64,000 bases of DNA from DATAXI01 sp963756185 (GCA_963756185.1 CAVWMS010000015.1:310001-374000), one strand, 5' to 3'. Numbered from the stretch's first letter, positions 1 through 9,376 are shown. Numbers and translations are program-made. The notes: generated from the sequence alone by a model not told the origin.

Positions 1-1234
1 ATCCGTCAGCATGCCGACGAAACGGCTGAGCAGCCCGAGGTTCGAGAGGGCGTTGATCTGCCATTCCATCGCCTCCTTTTGATCGAGGAACCACCAGCCG
101 CTGCCGAACTGAAGCTTCCCGGGAATGGTACCATCCTGGAAATTGCCAAGCAGCGTGCAGATGGCGTAGTTATCGGCGGGGTTGAGATTGTAGACGATGA
201 CTTTCGGCAGCGCGCCGGCGCTGTCGAGCCGGTCGAGATAATGCGCGAGCGGCATCACCTGCGGCCAGTCGCCGATGGAATCAAATCCCGTGTCGGGCCC
301 GAGCTGGCGGAACATGCGCGTGTTGCCGTTGCGCAGCGCGCCGATGTGAAGCTGCTTGGTCCAGTTCCCTTCGGCGTCCAACTGGCCGAAGTAGAGCATC
401 ATGCGTGTCCGGAATTTCTCGGCATCCTCGGGGCAAAACCTCGCGTCCCATGCGGGCATTGTCGAAGATGCGCGCGGCTTCGGCATCGGAGCACTCGGCA
501 TCCGGCAGCACGTTGAGGCCATGGTCGGAAATGCGCGCGCCCAACTCGTGAAACGCATCGTGGCGCCGGCGCAGCGCATCGAGAAAGCCGCTGAAGTTGC
601 CGCAGTCCACGCCCGATGCGCCGGCGAGCCGCTCGACCCACACATTGAAAACACCCGGCTGATCCACCGTCAGCGCCTTGTCCGGACGGAAAGTAGGATA
701 AACGCGGGTGCCGAGCGACTTATCGGCGCGCATCTGCTTGTGATGCTCGAGCGTGTCGGCGGGATCGTCCGTGGTGCAGACGGCCTTGACCTTGCTCGAG
801 CGCAGGATGCCGCGCGTGGTCATCTCCGGCTGCGCCAGACGCGCGTTGGCCTGCTCCCAGATCGCGGCGGCGGTACCCTCGTTGAGCGGCGTGGTGATGC
901 CGAAGTAATTCTTCAGCTCGAGATGAGTCCAGTGGTAAAGCGGATTGCGGATCAGCTTCGGGACCGTTTTGGCAAATGCGAGATACTTCTCGTACGGCGG
1001 CGCGTCGCCGGTGCAGAAGCGCTCCGGGACGCCGTTGGCCCGCATGGCCCGCCATTTATAATGATCGCCGGCGAGCCAGACTTCAGCCAGGTCGGCGAAG
1101 CGATGGTTCGATGCGATCTGCGCCGGCGGCAGGTGGCAGTGGTAATCGAGAATCGGTTCCGGCTCGGCATACGTATAATAGAGCGCGTGCGCCGCTTTGG
1201 ATTGGAGGAGAAAATCGGGGATCTGATTGGACAT
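1..1234 (-). CDS. uxaC: Uronate (glucuronate) isomerase, 3' end outside window, one frameshift
   Basis: Cytoplasmic uronate isomerase (EC 5.3.1.12), converting D-glucuronate to D-fructuronate, or galacturonate to tagaturonate, at the head of hexuronate catabolism. ATG at 1234 gives MSNQIPDFLLQS; DYHCHLPP some 30 residues in is the HxH metal-binding loop of this amidohydrolase-fold family. The frame is open for about 265 residues and then breaks at 430-433, where the gene strand has CCCC; removing one C restores EDAEKFRTRMMLYFGQ and then GNTRMFRQLG, NPADNYAICT and WWFLDQKEAMEWQ, all typical UxaC C-terminal sequence running to the window edge. The break is therefore probably a sequencing error. 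No uronate neighbours are visible in the window. Confidence 0.93.
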
Positions 1235-1317
1235 CGGAATTTCAGAGATAAGCCGAATGGCCTGAAAGGGCCAGCCTTTGCGGAAAAAATTCTGCCTAGC
1301 CCCCGTCTCCCGGCCCC

Positions 1318-2820
1318 TTACAGTCCCTCGTCCTCGGAGACGCCGCCGGTATCGCTCATCGTGGGCAGATAGCGGTAAAAAACCTCGAGCATGAGGCAGC
1401 ACAAGGTCGTGCGGTAGACCGGCCCGTCGCCCCCGGTATCCTTCGAGTAGTCGCCGGTGACTTCCTTGCCGCCGGTCGGCGGCCAACTGCCGTCGCCGGA
1501 TTGTATTTGGGTAAGTTGCTTCTGGAAGCGGGTATTCCACCAATCCCACGCGCCGCCCTGCGCCTGGAAGCAGGCCTGCGTGTTGTAATACCAGGTGTAA
1601 AGGTTGCAATCGGCGCCGCCATAATTGAGGTCCCGCGACTCCATGTTCTTGATGCCCTCATGCACCGTGTGATCGGGGCGGCCCAGCCAGAATAACTTCG
1701 AGAGCACGCCGACGCCGGTGAGCGTGTAAGTGCGGTCGCCCGACTTGCGGTAACCAAACGTGCCATCCCTTTCATTGAAAACGCGGTCCAGATTCTTCAT
1801 CGACTTGTCCAGCACCGGGCGGACCTCGGCGTCCATGCCGGGCAGGCCGGTCAGGTGGGCGGCCTTCAGCGCCTGGATTTGCCAGCCGCTCACCGAAGTA
1901 TCGCTCTTGGGCCCATACTTGGTCTCGCCGCCGGTCAGGTCGTAGTTGTAGGCCCAGCCGCCGTCGTCGCGCTGTCCCTTGACGATGTACCCGACGGCCT
2001 CCTGGACGATCGGAATCAGCTTCGGATCCTTGGTCATCGTGTAAGCCTCGCAGAGCGCATAAGTGCAAATGCCGTGCTGGTAAGGGGAATCCTGCTCGTC
2101 GAAATCGTGGCAGAAACTCATCCGGCCCCCGTTGCGATTGGCCTCATTGGCCAGAAAGGTGATCGCATTGCTCACCACCACGCCGAATTCGCGCGAGGTC
2201 TGCGGCGTTTCCCCGTGGCCCAGGAAACAGAGCAACGCCAGACCGGTGAAGCCGCCCCGGTATTTGTTGCTGCCCCAGCTTCCATCGGAATGCTGCTGGG
2301 ATTGCAGCCAGCGCAGCGCGCGCAGCACCGATTGCTCGGCCTCCGGCAATTCCCCGTAACGCTGGCCGATCCCCTCGCGGTTGCCCGCGCCGCGTCCCGA
2401 CATCTGGTGCGGCAACTCGACCGATGTGCCGTTGCTGAACTGCTGCGTCTGGGTGTTGAGCTGGGTGCCGATCGTCGGCGGCGCGATGTCCGGCACCGGC
2501 ATCGTGAAGGACGCGTTGGTGGTATTGAGCGAGGTGAGCGCCATCATGCTGGCGGCGGCGGGCGGCGGCGGCGCGCCCATCGAGGGGGCCGGCGGCAGGT
2601 TCGAGTCCGGCGGCGGCACGGGCGGCGCAGGAGCGATATCGGTCGAGCCCGCGTCGCCGCTGGCCTGAAAGTCCGGCGGCTCGACGTAGCGATTGAACAG
2701 GACCTTGCTGCCGAAGAGCAGGATGATCAGCAGGTGGATGGTCGCCGAAATGGTGATGAACCGCGATGCCAGGATCGGGCGAAGAAACCGGTCGAAATGG
2801 GACTGAGGCTGGTCTGGCAT
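1318..2820 (-). CDS. Membrane-anchored prenyltransferase/squalene-oxidase-repeat protein
   Basis: Protein of 500 residues of unknown function with an alpha/alpha-toroid (terpenoid cyclase-like) C-terminal half. Residues about 20-42 form one hydrophobic segment (HLLIILLFGSKVLF), followed by a proline-rich linker (about 60-110) and then cyclase-type repeats from about residue 155: QSQQHSDGSWG, GQRDDGGWAYNYD, RDGTFGYR and SGDGSWPPTGG, each with the G-x-W/F signature of this superfamily. The DxDD motif of true squalene-hopene cyclases is not seen, so terpene chemistry is unlikely. Such anchored proteins are frequent in Planctomycetes and Verrucomicrobia, usually beside exporters or secretin-like genes; here it stands alone between uxaC and a lactonase gene. 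No frameshift. The role is unknown. Confidence 0.82.
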   Translation of the reverse strand: MPDQPQSHFDRFLRPILASRFITISATIHLLIILLFGSKVLFNRYVEPPDFQASGDAGSTDIAPAPPVPPPDSNLPPAPSMGAPPPPAAASMMALTSLNTTNASFTMPVPDIAPPTIGTQLNTQTQQFSNGTSVELPHQMSGRGAGNREGIGQRYGELPEAEQSVLRALRWLQSQQHSDGSWGSNKYRGGFTGLALLCFLGHGETPQTSREFGVVVSNAITFLANEANRNGGRMSFCHDFDEQDSPYQHGICTYALCEAYTMTKDPKLIPIVQEAVGYIVKGQRDDGGWAYNYDLTGGETKYGPKSDTSVSGWQIQALKAAHLTGLPGMDAEVRPVLDKSMKNLDRVFNERDGTFGYRKSGDRTYTLTGVGVLSKLFWLGRPDHTVHEGIKNMESRDLNYGGADCNLYTWYYNTQACFQAQGGAWDWWNTRFQKQLTQIQSGDGSWPPTGGKEVTGDYSKDTGGDGPVYRTTLCCLMLEVFYRYLPTMSDTGGVSEDEGL

Positions 2821-2931
2821 CTACGCGGGCTTGGGGATGACAAGGTCCGCCGGGGGGCGGCACAGTGGCAATATAAGAGGGCAACCGGTCCCCGTCGAGC
2901 AGAAGTCAGCGTTTTGCCCGGAGGCTGTCCG

Positions 2932-4053
2932 TTACACGCCGCCCGGGCGGGCGAACATCACACAGACCGGCGCGGGCACGGCAGCCTGTTCACCGGTGGG
3001 GGTGAGCTTGCCCGAGGCCTGATCGATGGAAAACACCGCGATGTCGTTGCCATTTTGCCCGGCGCAGACGAGCCAGCGTCCGGTGGGATCGATGCCGAAA
3101 CCGCGCGGGAATTTTGCCACCGAGGGCACATCCTGCACGAACGTCAGTTTCCCATCCGCCCCGATGGCAAACACGGCGAGGATATCGTCGCCCCGGCTCG
3201 AAATGTAGAGCCATTTGCCCGAGGGATGGCAGATGGTTTCGGCGGTGGTGATTGTCTTGTCCGGCGCGCCGTCGGGGACGAGCGGCAGTGTCTGGATGGG
3301 CGTGAGGCCGCCGGTCGATTTATCGTGTTTGAAAACGGTCACGTTGCGGCCCATCTCGCCGTTTACGTAGGCGAAATTCTCGCCCGGGCCAAATGCCAGG
3401 TGCCGCGCGCCGCTGCCAGGCGGCACCATCCCCTGGCCATCGGTCATTGCCCCGATCGCGCCGGTCGAGGGATCGAAATGAAAGCTCCAGACGTGATCGG
3501 TGCCGAGGTCGCACGCATAGAGGAATTTTCCGCTGCTGTCCGTGGCGACGAAGTGGCCCCGCGGCCCCTTTTGCCGGTCCGGATTCGGCCCCGATCCATG
3601 GAAGGCGATCAGCGAGCTGCGGTCGCCGAGGCTGCCGTCCTCCTTGATGCGGATGCAGGCGATGCTGCCGCCGCTGTAATTGGCGGCGAACACATTTTTC
3701 CGCGACGGATCGACCGAGACGTAGCAATTGCCCGGGCTGCCTGCGGCGACATTGTTGAGGAAGGTGAGCGTCCCATCCTTGCCCACGCTGAACGCGGAGA
3801 CGGAGCCGCCGCTGTCGGAGCATACGGCGTACAAGTTGGCGCCATCGGGCGAGAGAGCGACATAACTCGGGTTGTCGGTCTTCGCGGCAACGGTAATGGG
3901 GCCCAGTTTGCCGGTGTCGGAATCGAGGACGCCGGTATAAATGCCTTCGCCTTTGCCGGGACCGCTGTAAGCGCCGATATAGAACCGCTCCGGCGACGCG
4001 CAGGCCATGATCGGCATGAGGATGAGGGGGAGAATGAGATGGTGGGATTTCAA
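2932..4053 (-). CDS. Exported lactonase-family beta-propeller protein (6-phosphogluconolactonase-like)
   Basis: Protein of 373 residues of the YbhE/Pgl-type lactonase family (seven-bladed beta propeller). It opens MKSHHLILPLILMPIMACASPE, a short signal peptide with a lipobox-like IMAC, so it is probably periplasmic or a lipoprotein, unlike cytoplasmic Pgl. Blade signatures recur: YVALSPDGANLYAV, YVSVDPSRKNVFAANY, GPRGHFVATDSSGKFLYA, HLAFGPGENFAYV, PRGFGIDPTGRWLV. The family hydrolyses 6-phosphogluconolactone or similar sugar lactones; with an export signal a non-phosphorylated sugar lactone is more likely. It starts about 25 bp beyond the end of the glycyl-tRNA synthetase gene on the same strand, so the two may share a transcript. 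Confidence 0.85.
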   Translation of the reverse strand: MKSHHLILPLILMPIMACASPERFYIGAYSGPGKGEGIYTGVLDSDTGKLGPITVAAKTDNPSYVALSPDGANLYAVCSDSGGSVSAFSVGKDGTLTFLNNVAAGSPGNCYVSVDPSRKNVFAANYSGGSIACIRIKEDGSLGDRSSLIAFHGSGPNPDRQKGPRGHFVATDSSGKFLYACDLGTDHVWSFHFDPSTGAIGAMTDGQGMVPPGSGARHLAFGPGENFAYVNGEMGRNVTVFKHDKSTGGLTPIQTLPLVPDGAPDKTITTAETICHPSGKWLYISSRGDDILAVFAIGADGKLTFVQDVPSVAKFPRGFGIDPTGRWLVCAGQNGNDIAVFSIDQASGKLTPTGEQAAVPAPVCVMFARPGGV

Positions 4054-4078
4054 TTTGAGGGGGATTGGAAAACAGGTT

Positions 4079-5452
4079 TCAGGTAACCATCGGCAGGAGC
4101 AGCTTCAGCAGGTCGCAGATTGCGACGCGCTCCTGTTTCATGCTGTCGCGGTGGCGGAGCGTGACGGTATCCGTCAGTTCGGGGCCTTTCTCGCCCAGCG
4201 TTTCGAAGTCGACGGTGATTCCAAACGGGGTGCCGATCTCATCCTGCCGGCGATAGCGCCGGCCAATGGCGCCGCCTTCGTCGTAGAAGGTCATCATGTG
4301 CGGGCGCAGCAGGCTGCTGATTTCGCGCGCCTTCGCCACCAAGTGCTCGTTGTTCTTGAGCAGCGGGAAGATGCCCACCTTCACCGGCGCGATGCGCGGG
4401 TGAAACCGCAGCACGATGCGGGTCTCGCTCTTGCCTTTTTCATCCGTTACCGTCTCCTCGTCGTAAGCGGAGCAGATGAGCGCGAGCGCGGTGCGGTCCA
4501 CGCCGGCGGAAGGCTCGACCACGTGCGGGACGAAGCGCTGCTTGGTCTCCTCGTCAAAGTAATCGAGCGGCTTGCCGCTGGTTTTGATGTGCTGCGTCAA
4601 GTCGTAATCGGTGCGGTAGGCGACGCCCTCGAGCTCCTGGATGCCGAAGGGAAACTCGAACTCGATATCGTAAGTGCCCTGCGAATAGAAGGCGCGCTCC
4701 TCGGCCGGGATTTCGTGGACGTGCAGCTTCTCGCGCGGCAGGCCGATGTTCTCATAGAATTTGAGCCGCTCCTGGAGCCAGTACTCGAGCAGCCCGCGCC
4801 CCTGGTCCGGCGCGCAGAAATATTCGAGTTCCATTTGCTCAAACTCGCGCGACCGAAAGGTAAAATTGCGCGGGTTGATCTCGTTGCGGAACGCCTTGCC
4901 GATCTGCGCGATGCCGAATGGCAGTTTCTTGCGCGACACCTCGAGCACGTTCTTGAATTGCACGAAGATGGCCTGCGCCGTCTCGGGCCGGAGATAGGTC
5001 TTGGACGATTCATCCTGCGTGGCGCCGACATACGTCACGAACATCAGGTTGAATGCGCGGGCCTCGGTCAGGTCACGGCTGCCGCAATTCGGGCAGTAGC
5101 GCGCGCCATCCTTCTCGGGCAATTGGTCGGCGCGCAGGCGGGTCTTGCAGTTGCGGCAATCGACCATCGGATCGGTGAAAGTCTCCTCGTGGCCGCTGGC
5201 CTTCCAGACCGTGCGGTTCATCAGGATCGAGCCATCCATGCCCACCACGTCGTCGCGCTCGCGCACCATCACGCGCCACCAGTAATCCTTCAGGTTGCGT
5301 TTCAGCTCGACGCCGAGCGGGCCGTAATCCCATGCGCCGTTGAGCCCGCCGTAGATTTCGCTCGATTGGAAAACGAAACCGCGCCGCTTGCAAAGGCTGA
5401 CGATTTTTTCCATCCGCTGGGGATCGGTCTTGGGTGGCTGCTGCTGCGACAT
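4079..5452 (-). CDS. glyS: Glycyl-tRNA synthetase, dimeric (alpha2) type
   Basis: Class II glycine-tRNA ligase (EC 6.1.1.14), charging tRNA-Gly in the cytoplasm; 457 residues, the size of the single-subunit bacterial/archaeal-type enzyme and not the alpha/beta type. ATG at 5452 (MSQQQPPKTDPQRMEK) is chosen because open sequence further upstream does not resemble the family. Near the N-terminus RRGFVFQSSEIYGGLNGAWDYGPLG is the family hallmark (quoted here in its key part GLNGAWDYGP). A zinc-finger pair CRNC/CPNC lies near residues 95-125; motif 2 (GKAFRNEINPRNFTFR) and motif 3 (EPSAGVDRTALAL) are intact, followed by the anticodon-binding domain to LLLPMVT. The gene is free of frameshifts. Confidence 0.96.
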   Translation of the reverse strand: MSQQQPPKTDPQRMEKIVSLCKRRGFVFQSSEIYGGLNGAWDYGPLGVELKRNLKDYWWRVMVRERDDVVGMDGSILMNRTVWKASGHEETFTDPMVDCRNCKTRLRADQLPEKDGARYCPNCGSRDLTEARAFNLMFVTYVGATQDESSKTYLRPETAQAIFVQFKNVLEVSRKKLPFGIAQIGKAFRNEINPRNFTFRSREFEQMELEYFCAPDQGRGLLEYWLQERLKFYENIGLPREKLHVHEIPAEERAFYSQGTYDIEFEFPFGIQELEGVAYRTDYDLTQHIKTSGKPLDYFDEETKQRFVPHVVEPSAGVDRTALALICSAYDEETVTDEKGKSETRIVLRFHPRIAPVKVGIFPLLKNNEHLVAKAREISSLLRPHMMTFYDEGGAIGRRYRRQDEIGTPFGITVDFETLGEKGPELTDTVTLRHRDSMKQERVAICDLLKLLLPMVT

Positions 5453-5546
5453 AGGGAGGGTCAAGTCAGCATCGCAGACGCAGGAACGCAATGCAAAAGA
5501 GCGGTGAATCAGCGGGCTCGGTGTTTCCAGTAACCGGGCGCAAACC

Positions 5547-5774
5547 TCATCGCCCGAGGGAGCGCCGAACTCGTGCAAGAGCCTCGTCACCCGGAATCGT
5601 CTGCACCAGCCCCTGCCGCACCTCATCACGCCGGCGCCCGGCAGCTTCCGCCCAGAGCCGGTCGATCCGGCTCGTTTCCGCGGCTTCCAGACTCTCCACC
5701 AGGCGATCGGCCAATAGGGCACGGGCCTCGCTCGGCAGCCTCAGCGCCTCTCGTTCAAGCTCCTCAACTGTCAT
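5547..5774 (-). CDS. Addiction-module component (PF09720-like antitoxin), apparently orphan
   Basis: Small protein of about 75 residues beginning MTVEELEREALRLPSEARALLA, the typical start of the putative addiction-module component family (TIGR02574/PF09720), whose members are antitoxins for RelE/ParE-type toxins. I chose ATG at 5774; an alternative start at 5792 adds MAVRCA. The family gene usually precedes its toxin directly. Here the 95 bp downstream, up to glyS, encode nothing toxin-like, and the upstream neighbour is on the other strand, so it looks like a solitary survivor. Confidence 0.72.
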   Translation of the reverse strand: MTVEELEREALRLPSEARALLADRLVESLEAAETSRIDRLWAEAAGRRRDEVRQGLVQTIPGDEALARVRRSLGR

Positions 5775-5912
5775 GGCGCATCTTACCGCCAACGACGAAA
5801 ATGCTTAAGCGCCCATTCGTCCTCAAAAGCAGTCACATCGAGGCGATGAGAATGGAGTTCCCTGGAAATCAATTCTTGAGGGCTGTGTCACTCCTGCTAC
5901 CATAGAGGTAGT

Positions 5913-6337
5913 ATGGCACGGAGGCCGAAACCCTTAAATTACGGCTTAGCCTATTCGCTCAAAATATGTTCAATAGGTGCTGGGATCGTCGCCGTTGCGG
6001 TTTCCTGGTGTTACGTCCGGCCAAGTTGTACTTCTTCGCTGATATTTGGTTTGACCTATTCGGATTGCTAGGCACCGCGGGTATATTTGGACTCGGTTGC
6101 CTGGTAGGCCCAATAACGCTTGGAATTGTCGTTAATGCAATCGCCGAAAAGGTGCAGGGCGCCCCATATAAATCCGGTGACACAATCTGCATCCTGATTG
6201 GCCCAAATCGCGGCGTCATCACCAAGGTGTATGAAATTTGGAGCTCCCGTCACCAAGTTCGTGTCGAGCTTGGGGAAGAGAGACGAAATCAAGTTAAGGA
6301 TGTGTTTTCTTACAGGCATGTGTGCCGAATAGCGTAG
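5913..6337 (+). CDS. Hypothetical small membrane protein with a KOW-like C-terminus, probable frameshift
   Basis: Unassigned protein of about 140 residues. ATG at 5913 gives MARRPKPLNYGLAYSLK followed by a first hydrophobic helix (IGAGIVAVAVSW). The frame then changes around 6020-6040, where it stops soon in its own frame but continues in another as AKLYFFADIWFDLFGLLG, a second helix (GTAGIFGLGCLVGPITLGIVV), and a soluble tail GDTICILIGPNRGVITKVYEIW...VRVELGEE that looks like a small beta-barrel (KOW-like: G-D-x-V...G..G.V..). The uninterrupted part alone starts at 5966. Codon use is more AT-rich than its neighbours, so transfer is possible. Function unknown. Confidence 0.55.
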
Positions 6338-6468
6338 GCCCTATTCACGAGTTGTTTTTGGTGAGATCGTGCGTTGAGATGTTTGAAATTTCGGCGGGAA
6401 TGGCCCGACCGAAGGCATTCCCCCAAAAACACGGCTGCCCGATGCGCCGCGACCAACGCTCTCCCCCC

Positions 6469-7392
6469 TCACCGCGGCGCATCCTTGAAATCGCGCATCC
6501 TCAGGAAGAATTGCTCCCGCTCGTAACGGACGATCGTGTCCAGGATGAAGCCGCACGCCAGCGAGAGCGCGGCCAGCATGTCCAGGCCGGTCGCCAGGAT
6601 CGCCAGCGGCACGTGCAGCACGTACCGGATGCGCAGGTAGTCCATGATCGGGAACGCGCCGGCCACGACCGAGCAAAGGAAGAAAAAGAGCGCGATCTGC
6701 GAGAAGAAGAGCAGTGGCCGGAAATCCTTCAACACCGTCACGATAACGCGCATCACCCGGAAACCATCTGTAAACGTGTTCAGTTTCGAAAACGATCCCT
6801 CGGGCCGGCTGCGGAAGGAGATGTTCACGTCGCGCTGGACGAACGCCTTGTCGATGGTCTGGATCGCCAACTCCGTCTCGACCTCGAAGCCCTTCGCCAG
6901 CATCGGCACGTTGCGGTAAAATGCCCGCGTAAAGAGCCGGTAGCCGGAGAAAAGGTCGCCGCAGCGCGCGTTGAACAGCAGCTCGATGAGCCGGCAGAGC
7001 GCCAGGTTTGCCCAGGTGTGCGCGGTCTTGAACGCCGCCTGCTCGCTGCTGGTGCGCCGCCCCACGACGGTGTCGCCCCCTTCGCGCTCGATTGTCTCGA
7101 TGAGCTTCAGCGCCTCCTCGGCGGGATACGTGTCATCGCCGTCCACCATGATGAGGTAATCGGACTCGGTGAGGCAAAAGAGGCGCTGGACCGCGTAGCC
7201 CTTGCCCTTGCGCGGCTCGCTCACCACCTCGGCGCCGTGGGCGCGCGCGATCTCCGAGCTGTTGTCCGTGCTCGCATTGTCGATGACCAGGATGCGCGCC
7301 TGGGGAAAGACGGCGCGGAAATCGGTAATCACCTTGCCGATGGTGATTGACTCGTTATAGCAGGGAATGCCGATGGTGAGGGACTTGGTCAT
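6469..7392 (-). CDS. Family 2 glycosyltransferase with C-terminal membrane helices (DPM1/GtrB-like)
   Basis: Protein of 307 residues. The GT-A domain begins SLTIGIPCYNESITIGKVI, with DNASTDNSSEIA (nucleotide site), the metal-binding MVDGDDTYPAEE and the acceptor-side DLFSGYRLF. Two C-terminal hydrophobic helices (about 225-290) anchor it, as in polyprenyl-phosphate glycosyltransferases. It likely transfers a sugar from a nucleotide donor to a lipid carrier at the cytoplasmic membrane. Its ATG overlaps the stop of the upstream membrane-protein gene by 4 bp (7389-7392, ATGA), so the two are translationally coupled: the neighbour is a good candidate for the enzyme that uses or flips the lipid-linked sugar. 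Confidence 0.85.
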   Translation of the reverse strand: MTKSLTIGIPCYNESITIGKVITDFRAVFPQARILVIDNASTDNSSEIARAHGAEVVSEPRKGKGYAVQRLFCLTESDYLIMVDGDDTYPAEEALKLIETIEREGGDTVVGRRTSSEQAAFKTAHTWANLALCRLIELLFNARCGDLFSGYRLFTRAFYRNVPMLAKGFEVETELAIQTIDKAFVQRDVNISFRSRPEGSFSKLNTFTDGFRVMRVIVTVLKDFRPLLFFSQIALFFFLCSVVAGAFPIMDYLRIRYVLHVPLAILATGLDMLAALSLACGFILDTIVRYEREQFFLRMRDFKDAPR

Positions 7393-8987
7393 GGACGGGC
7401 GGGGCGCGGCTCGCGCGCGACCTTAGCCAGCGCCGCAATGCCGCTCCAGAGGAAATCGAAGAGCAGGAACGCGTAAAACCAGCAGAACGGCTCGAATACG
7501 AACCGGTAGCGCGGATTGACCACGCCGGTGAGCATCACGGCAAACCAGACACCGAGAAGAGCCGCCAGCCACGGCAGGTGGAATCGCCAAAGCCGGTCGC
7601 GCGGGATGAGCGCCGCCAGCATCCCCGCGGCGGCCACCAGCCAAAATGCCGGCCAGCCGGGGATGAAACGCTTGTCCGCGCCGTGGGAGCCCCATTGCAG
7701 GCCCAGCGTCGCCCGGCTCCAGGCGTCCTGAAGCGGGCTGAACCAATCGGGCGCCAGCGGCTGAAAATGAGCATGCAGGAAGGCGGCGACGTCCTGGTCC
7801 GTGGTGAGCGCCTGGCCGGTCAGGCCTTTCATCAGCGGTTTCATGAATTTGCGCCGCGCGAGCGCCTCCATCTGCTTGTCGTAAATCCAGTAGGCGGTGA
7901 AGGCGCCGCTGGTCGCGGTGAAATCGCCGCCGGGGTTGGGCCGGCAGGTCATCAGGAATTTGTTCGCGGCGATGGCCGGCAGCAGTTGCGGCTCGCGGCG
8001 CATCGCCTCGACGGCCAGCTTCTCCGAAAGCGCCCCGACCGGGCGGTCGCCGCTGCCTTTGTGCTGCGATTTCAGGTAGTCCCGCACGGCGTCGTTGAGG
8101 TGTTTTTCCACGCTGTTGAGGCTGGTGCGCACAGTCGCCTTTTGCGCGCCCGGCTGCGCGCGCAACGGCGCGATGTACGGTTCGATTCCCGGTGCCACGT
8201 GCGAGACATCGGGCGCGAGCGGCAGCACCGTCGCATAGAGCAGCAGGCCGGCCTGGGTGTTGCGGCTGCACATCCAGATGCCGGCCGCGCAAACCAGCAT
8301 CACGGCGCATCGCCGCAGCCACATCTTCCAATCGCCCAGGTAAGCCAGCGCCACCACCCCAATTCCAAACGCGACGAACAGCTTCCCCTCGGGCCGCGAG
8401 CCGGCGGTGAAAAAGAGCGCGACGATGAGCCACACAAACCGCCGCAACGTAGGCCGGCGCACCAGCAGCGTCCCGGCCAGCGCCAGCGCCGTCGTGCAGA
8501 AGAGGTACTGGCATTCCGCCAGCAGCGCGTGCTCATACCAGAGCAGCGCGGGATTCAGCGTATAGATGACCGTCACCGGCACGATGAACCATTTCCACAA
8601 CCTGAACCAGCAGCGGACAATCGCCCCTGCCGCCAGCGTCGCCGCCAGCCCAGCCAGGTGCTGGGCCAGCGGGATAACAATCAGCGCCGGCACATGGATC
8701 ACAAACGGAATCGCGAAGAGGACCGGCGCCAGGAACGCCTTTTTCCCATGGATGACCAGCCCGTGATAGCGGACGAATCGCTCCGCGGTGACGAGGAAGT
8801 CCGGCGTATCCCCCTGGAAATAGCCGTAGGGGAAATGCACCTCGAGCGCCACGCGGGCAATCGCTCCGAGGATCAGCGCTGGCAGGCACCAAAGCGCCAG
8901 CTCCCGGAACGCCGCCGACCCCACCGTCTCCAAAAAAATGGTCCACTCCCGCTGAATTGCACGGATGGGCTTGCTCAGGATGGACAT
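7389..8987 (-). CDS. Polytopic membrane protein, glycosyltransferase (GT-C/GT39)-like
   Basis: Protein of about 532 residues, with start MSILSKPIRAIQREW at 8987 preferred over an upstream GTG/ATG extension that reads low-complexity sequence. At least eight hydrophobic helices are visible, among them LALWCLPALILGAIARVAL, LFAIPFVIHVPALIVIPLAQHL-type segments and a C-terminal WLAALLGVWFAVMLTGV. A large loop containing RYFQGD-like (YGYFQGDTPDFLV) sequence after helix 1 resembles the first periplasmic loop of GT-C mannosyltransferases, where the catalytic acidic residue sits. Coupled by 4 bp overlap to the GT2 gene. Inference: a lipid-linked-sugar-dependent transferase; the substrate cannot be read from the sequence. 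Confidence 0.65.
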   Translation of the reverse strand: MSILSKPIRAIQREWTIFLETVGSAAFRELALWCLPALILGAIARVALEVHFPYGYFQGDTPDFLVTAERFVRYHGLVIHGKKAFLAPVLFAIPFVIHVPALIVIPLAQHLAGLAATLAAGAIVRCWFRLWKWFIVPVTVIYTLNPALLWYEHALLAECQYLFCTTALALAGTLLVRRPTLRRFVWLIVALFFTAGSRPEGKLFVAFGIGVVALAYLGDWKMWLRRCAVMLVCAAGIWMCSRNTQAGLLLYATVLPLAPDVSHVAPGIEPYIAPLRAQPGAQKATVRTSLNSVEKHLNDAVRDYLKSQHKGSGDRPVGALSEKLAVEAMRREPQLLPAIAANKFLMTCRPNPGGDFTATSGAFTAYWIYDKQMEALARRKFMKPLMKGLTGQALTTDQDVAAFLHAHFQPLAPDWFSPLQDAWSRATLGLQWGSHGADKRFIPGWPAFWLVAAAGMLAALIPRDRLWRFHLPWLAALLGVWFAVMLTGVVNPRYRFVFEPFCWFYAFLLFDFLWSGIAALAKVAREPRPARP

Positions 8988-9079
8988 CGAGCGGGGCAGG
9001 CTGCCACCGCCGCCGGCGATTGCGCCAGCTTTTTTGGCCTCATGCGGCCGCAAAGGCCCGCATGGCAGCATCGATCAGA

Positions 9080-9376
9080 TTACAACCGCATCCGCACACG
9101 CTCGCGCGCCCCGTGCCAAAACCGCAGGACATTCACGACATGAAGCTGCTCCTCAATGCGGTAAACCACCAGGTAGGGAGCGACCACTACGAACCGCGCG
9201 CCGGGCCGCTCAACGATCAAGCCGCCCCGCTCCGGAAATGTTCGCAACGATTCGGCCTCCTCCAGCATCTTGAGACAAAAAGCGTGCGCCGCACCAGCGT
9301 TGTGACGGGCGATGTACGCGCTGATCTTTTCCAGATCGCGCAACGCCGCTTGCGCAATGATTACTTTGTAGTCCAC
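9080..9376 (-). CDS. ParE/RelE-superfamily toxin
   Basis: Toxin of 98 residues beginning MDYKVIIAQAALRDLEKISAYIA, the classic first strand plus helix of ParE-type toxins, followed by FPERGGLIVERPGARFVVVAPYLVVYRIEE and the C-terminal strand HVVNVLRFWHGARERVRM. The 'YLVVYRIEE...V.RFWHG.R' pattern is standard for the family; whether it poisons gyrase (ParE) or ribosomes (RelE) cannot be decided from sequence alone. Its start overlaps the end of the antitoxin gene by 16 bp, so the two are one operon, with the antitoxin first as usual. Confidence 0.85.
   Translation of the reverse strand: MDYKVIIAQAALRDLEKISAYIARHNAGAAHAFCLKMLEEAESLRTFPERGGLIVERPGARFVVVAPYLVVYRIEEQLHVVNVLRFWHGARERVRMRL

Noticed and set aside
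1855..4086. A long plus-strand open frame of over 700 codons
   Set aside because: It is antisense to two well-supported genes (cyclase-repeat protein and lactonase); the sequence is Arg/Gly-rich shadow coding typical of GC-rich DNA.
4079..5722. N-terminal extension of glycyl-tRNA synthetase to 5722
   Set aside because: The additional 90 residues are Arg/Trp-rich antisense to the antitoxin gene region and do not resemble the family.
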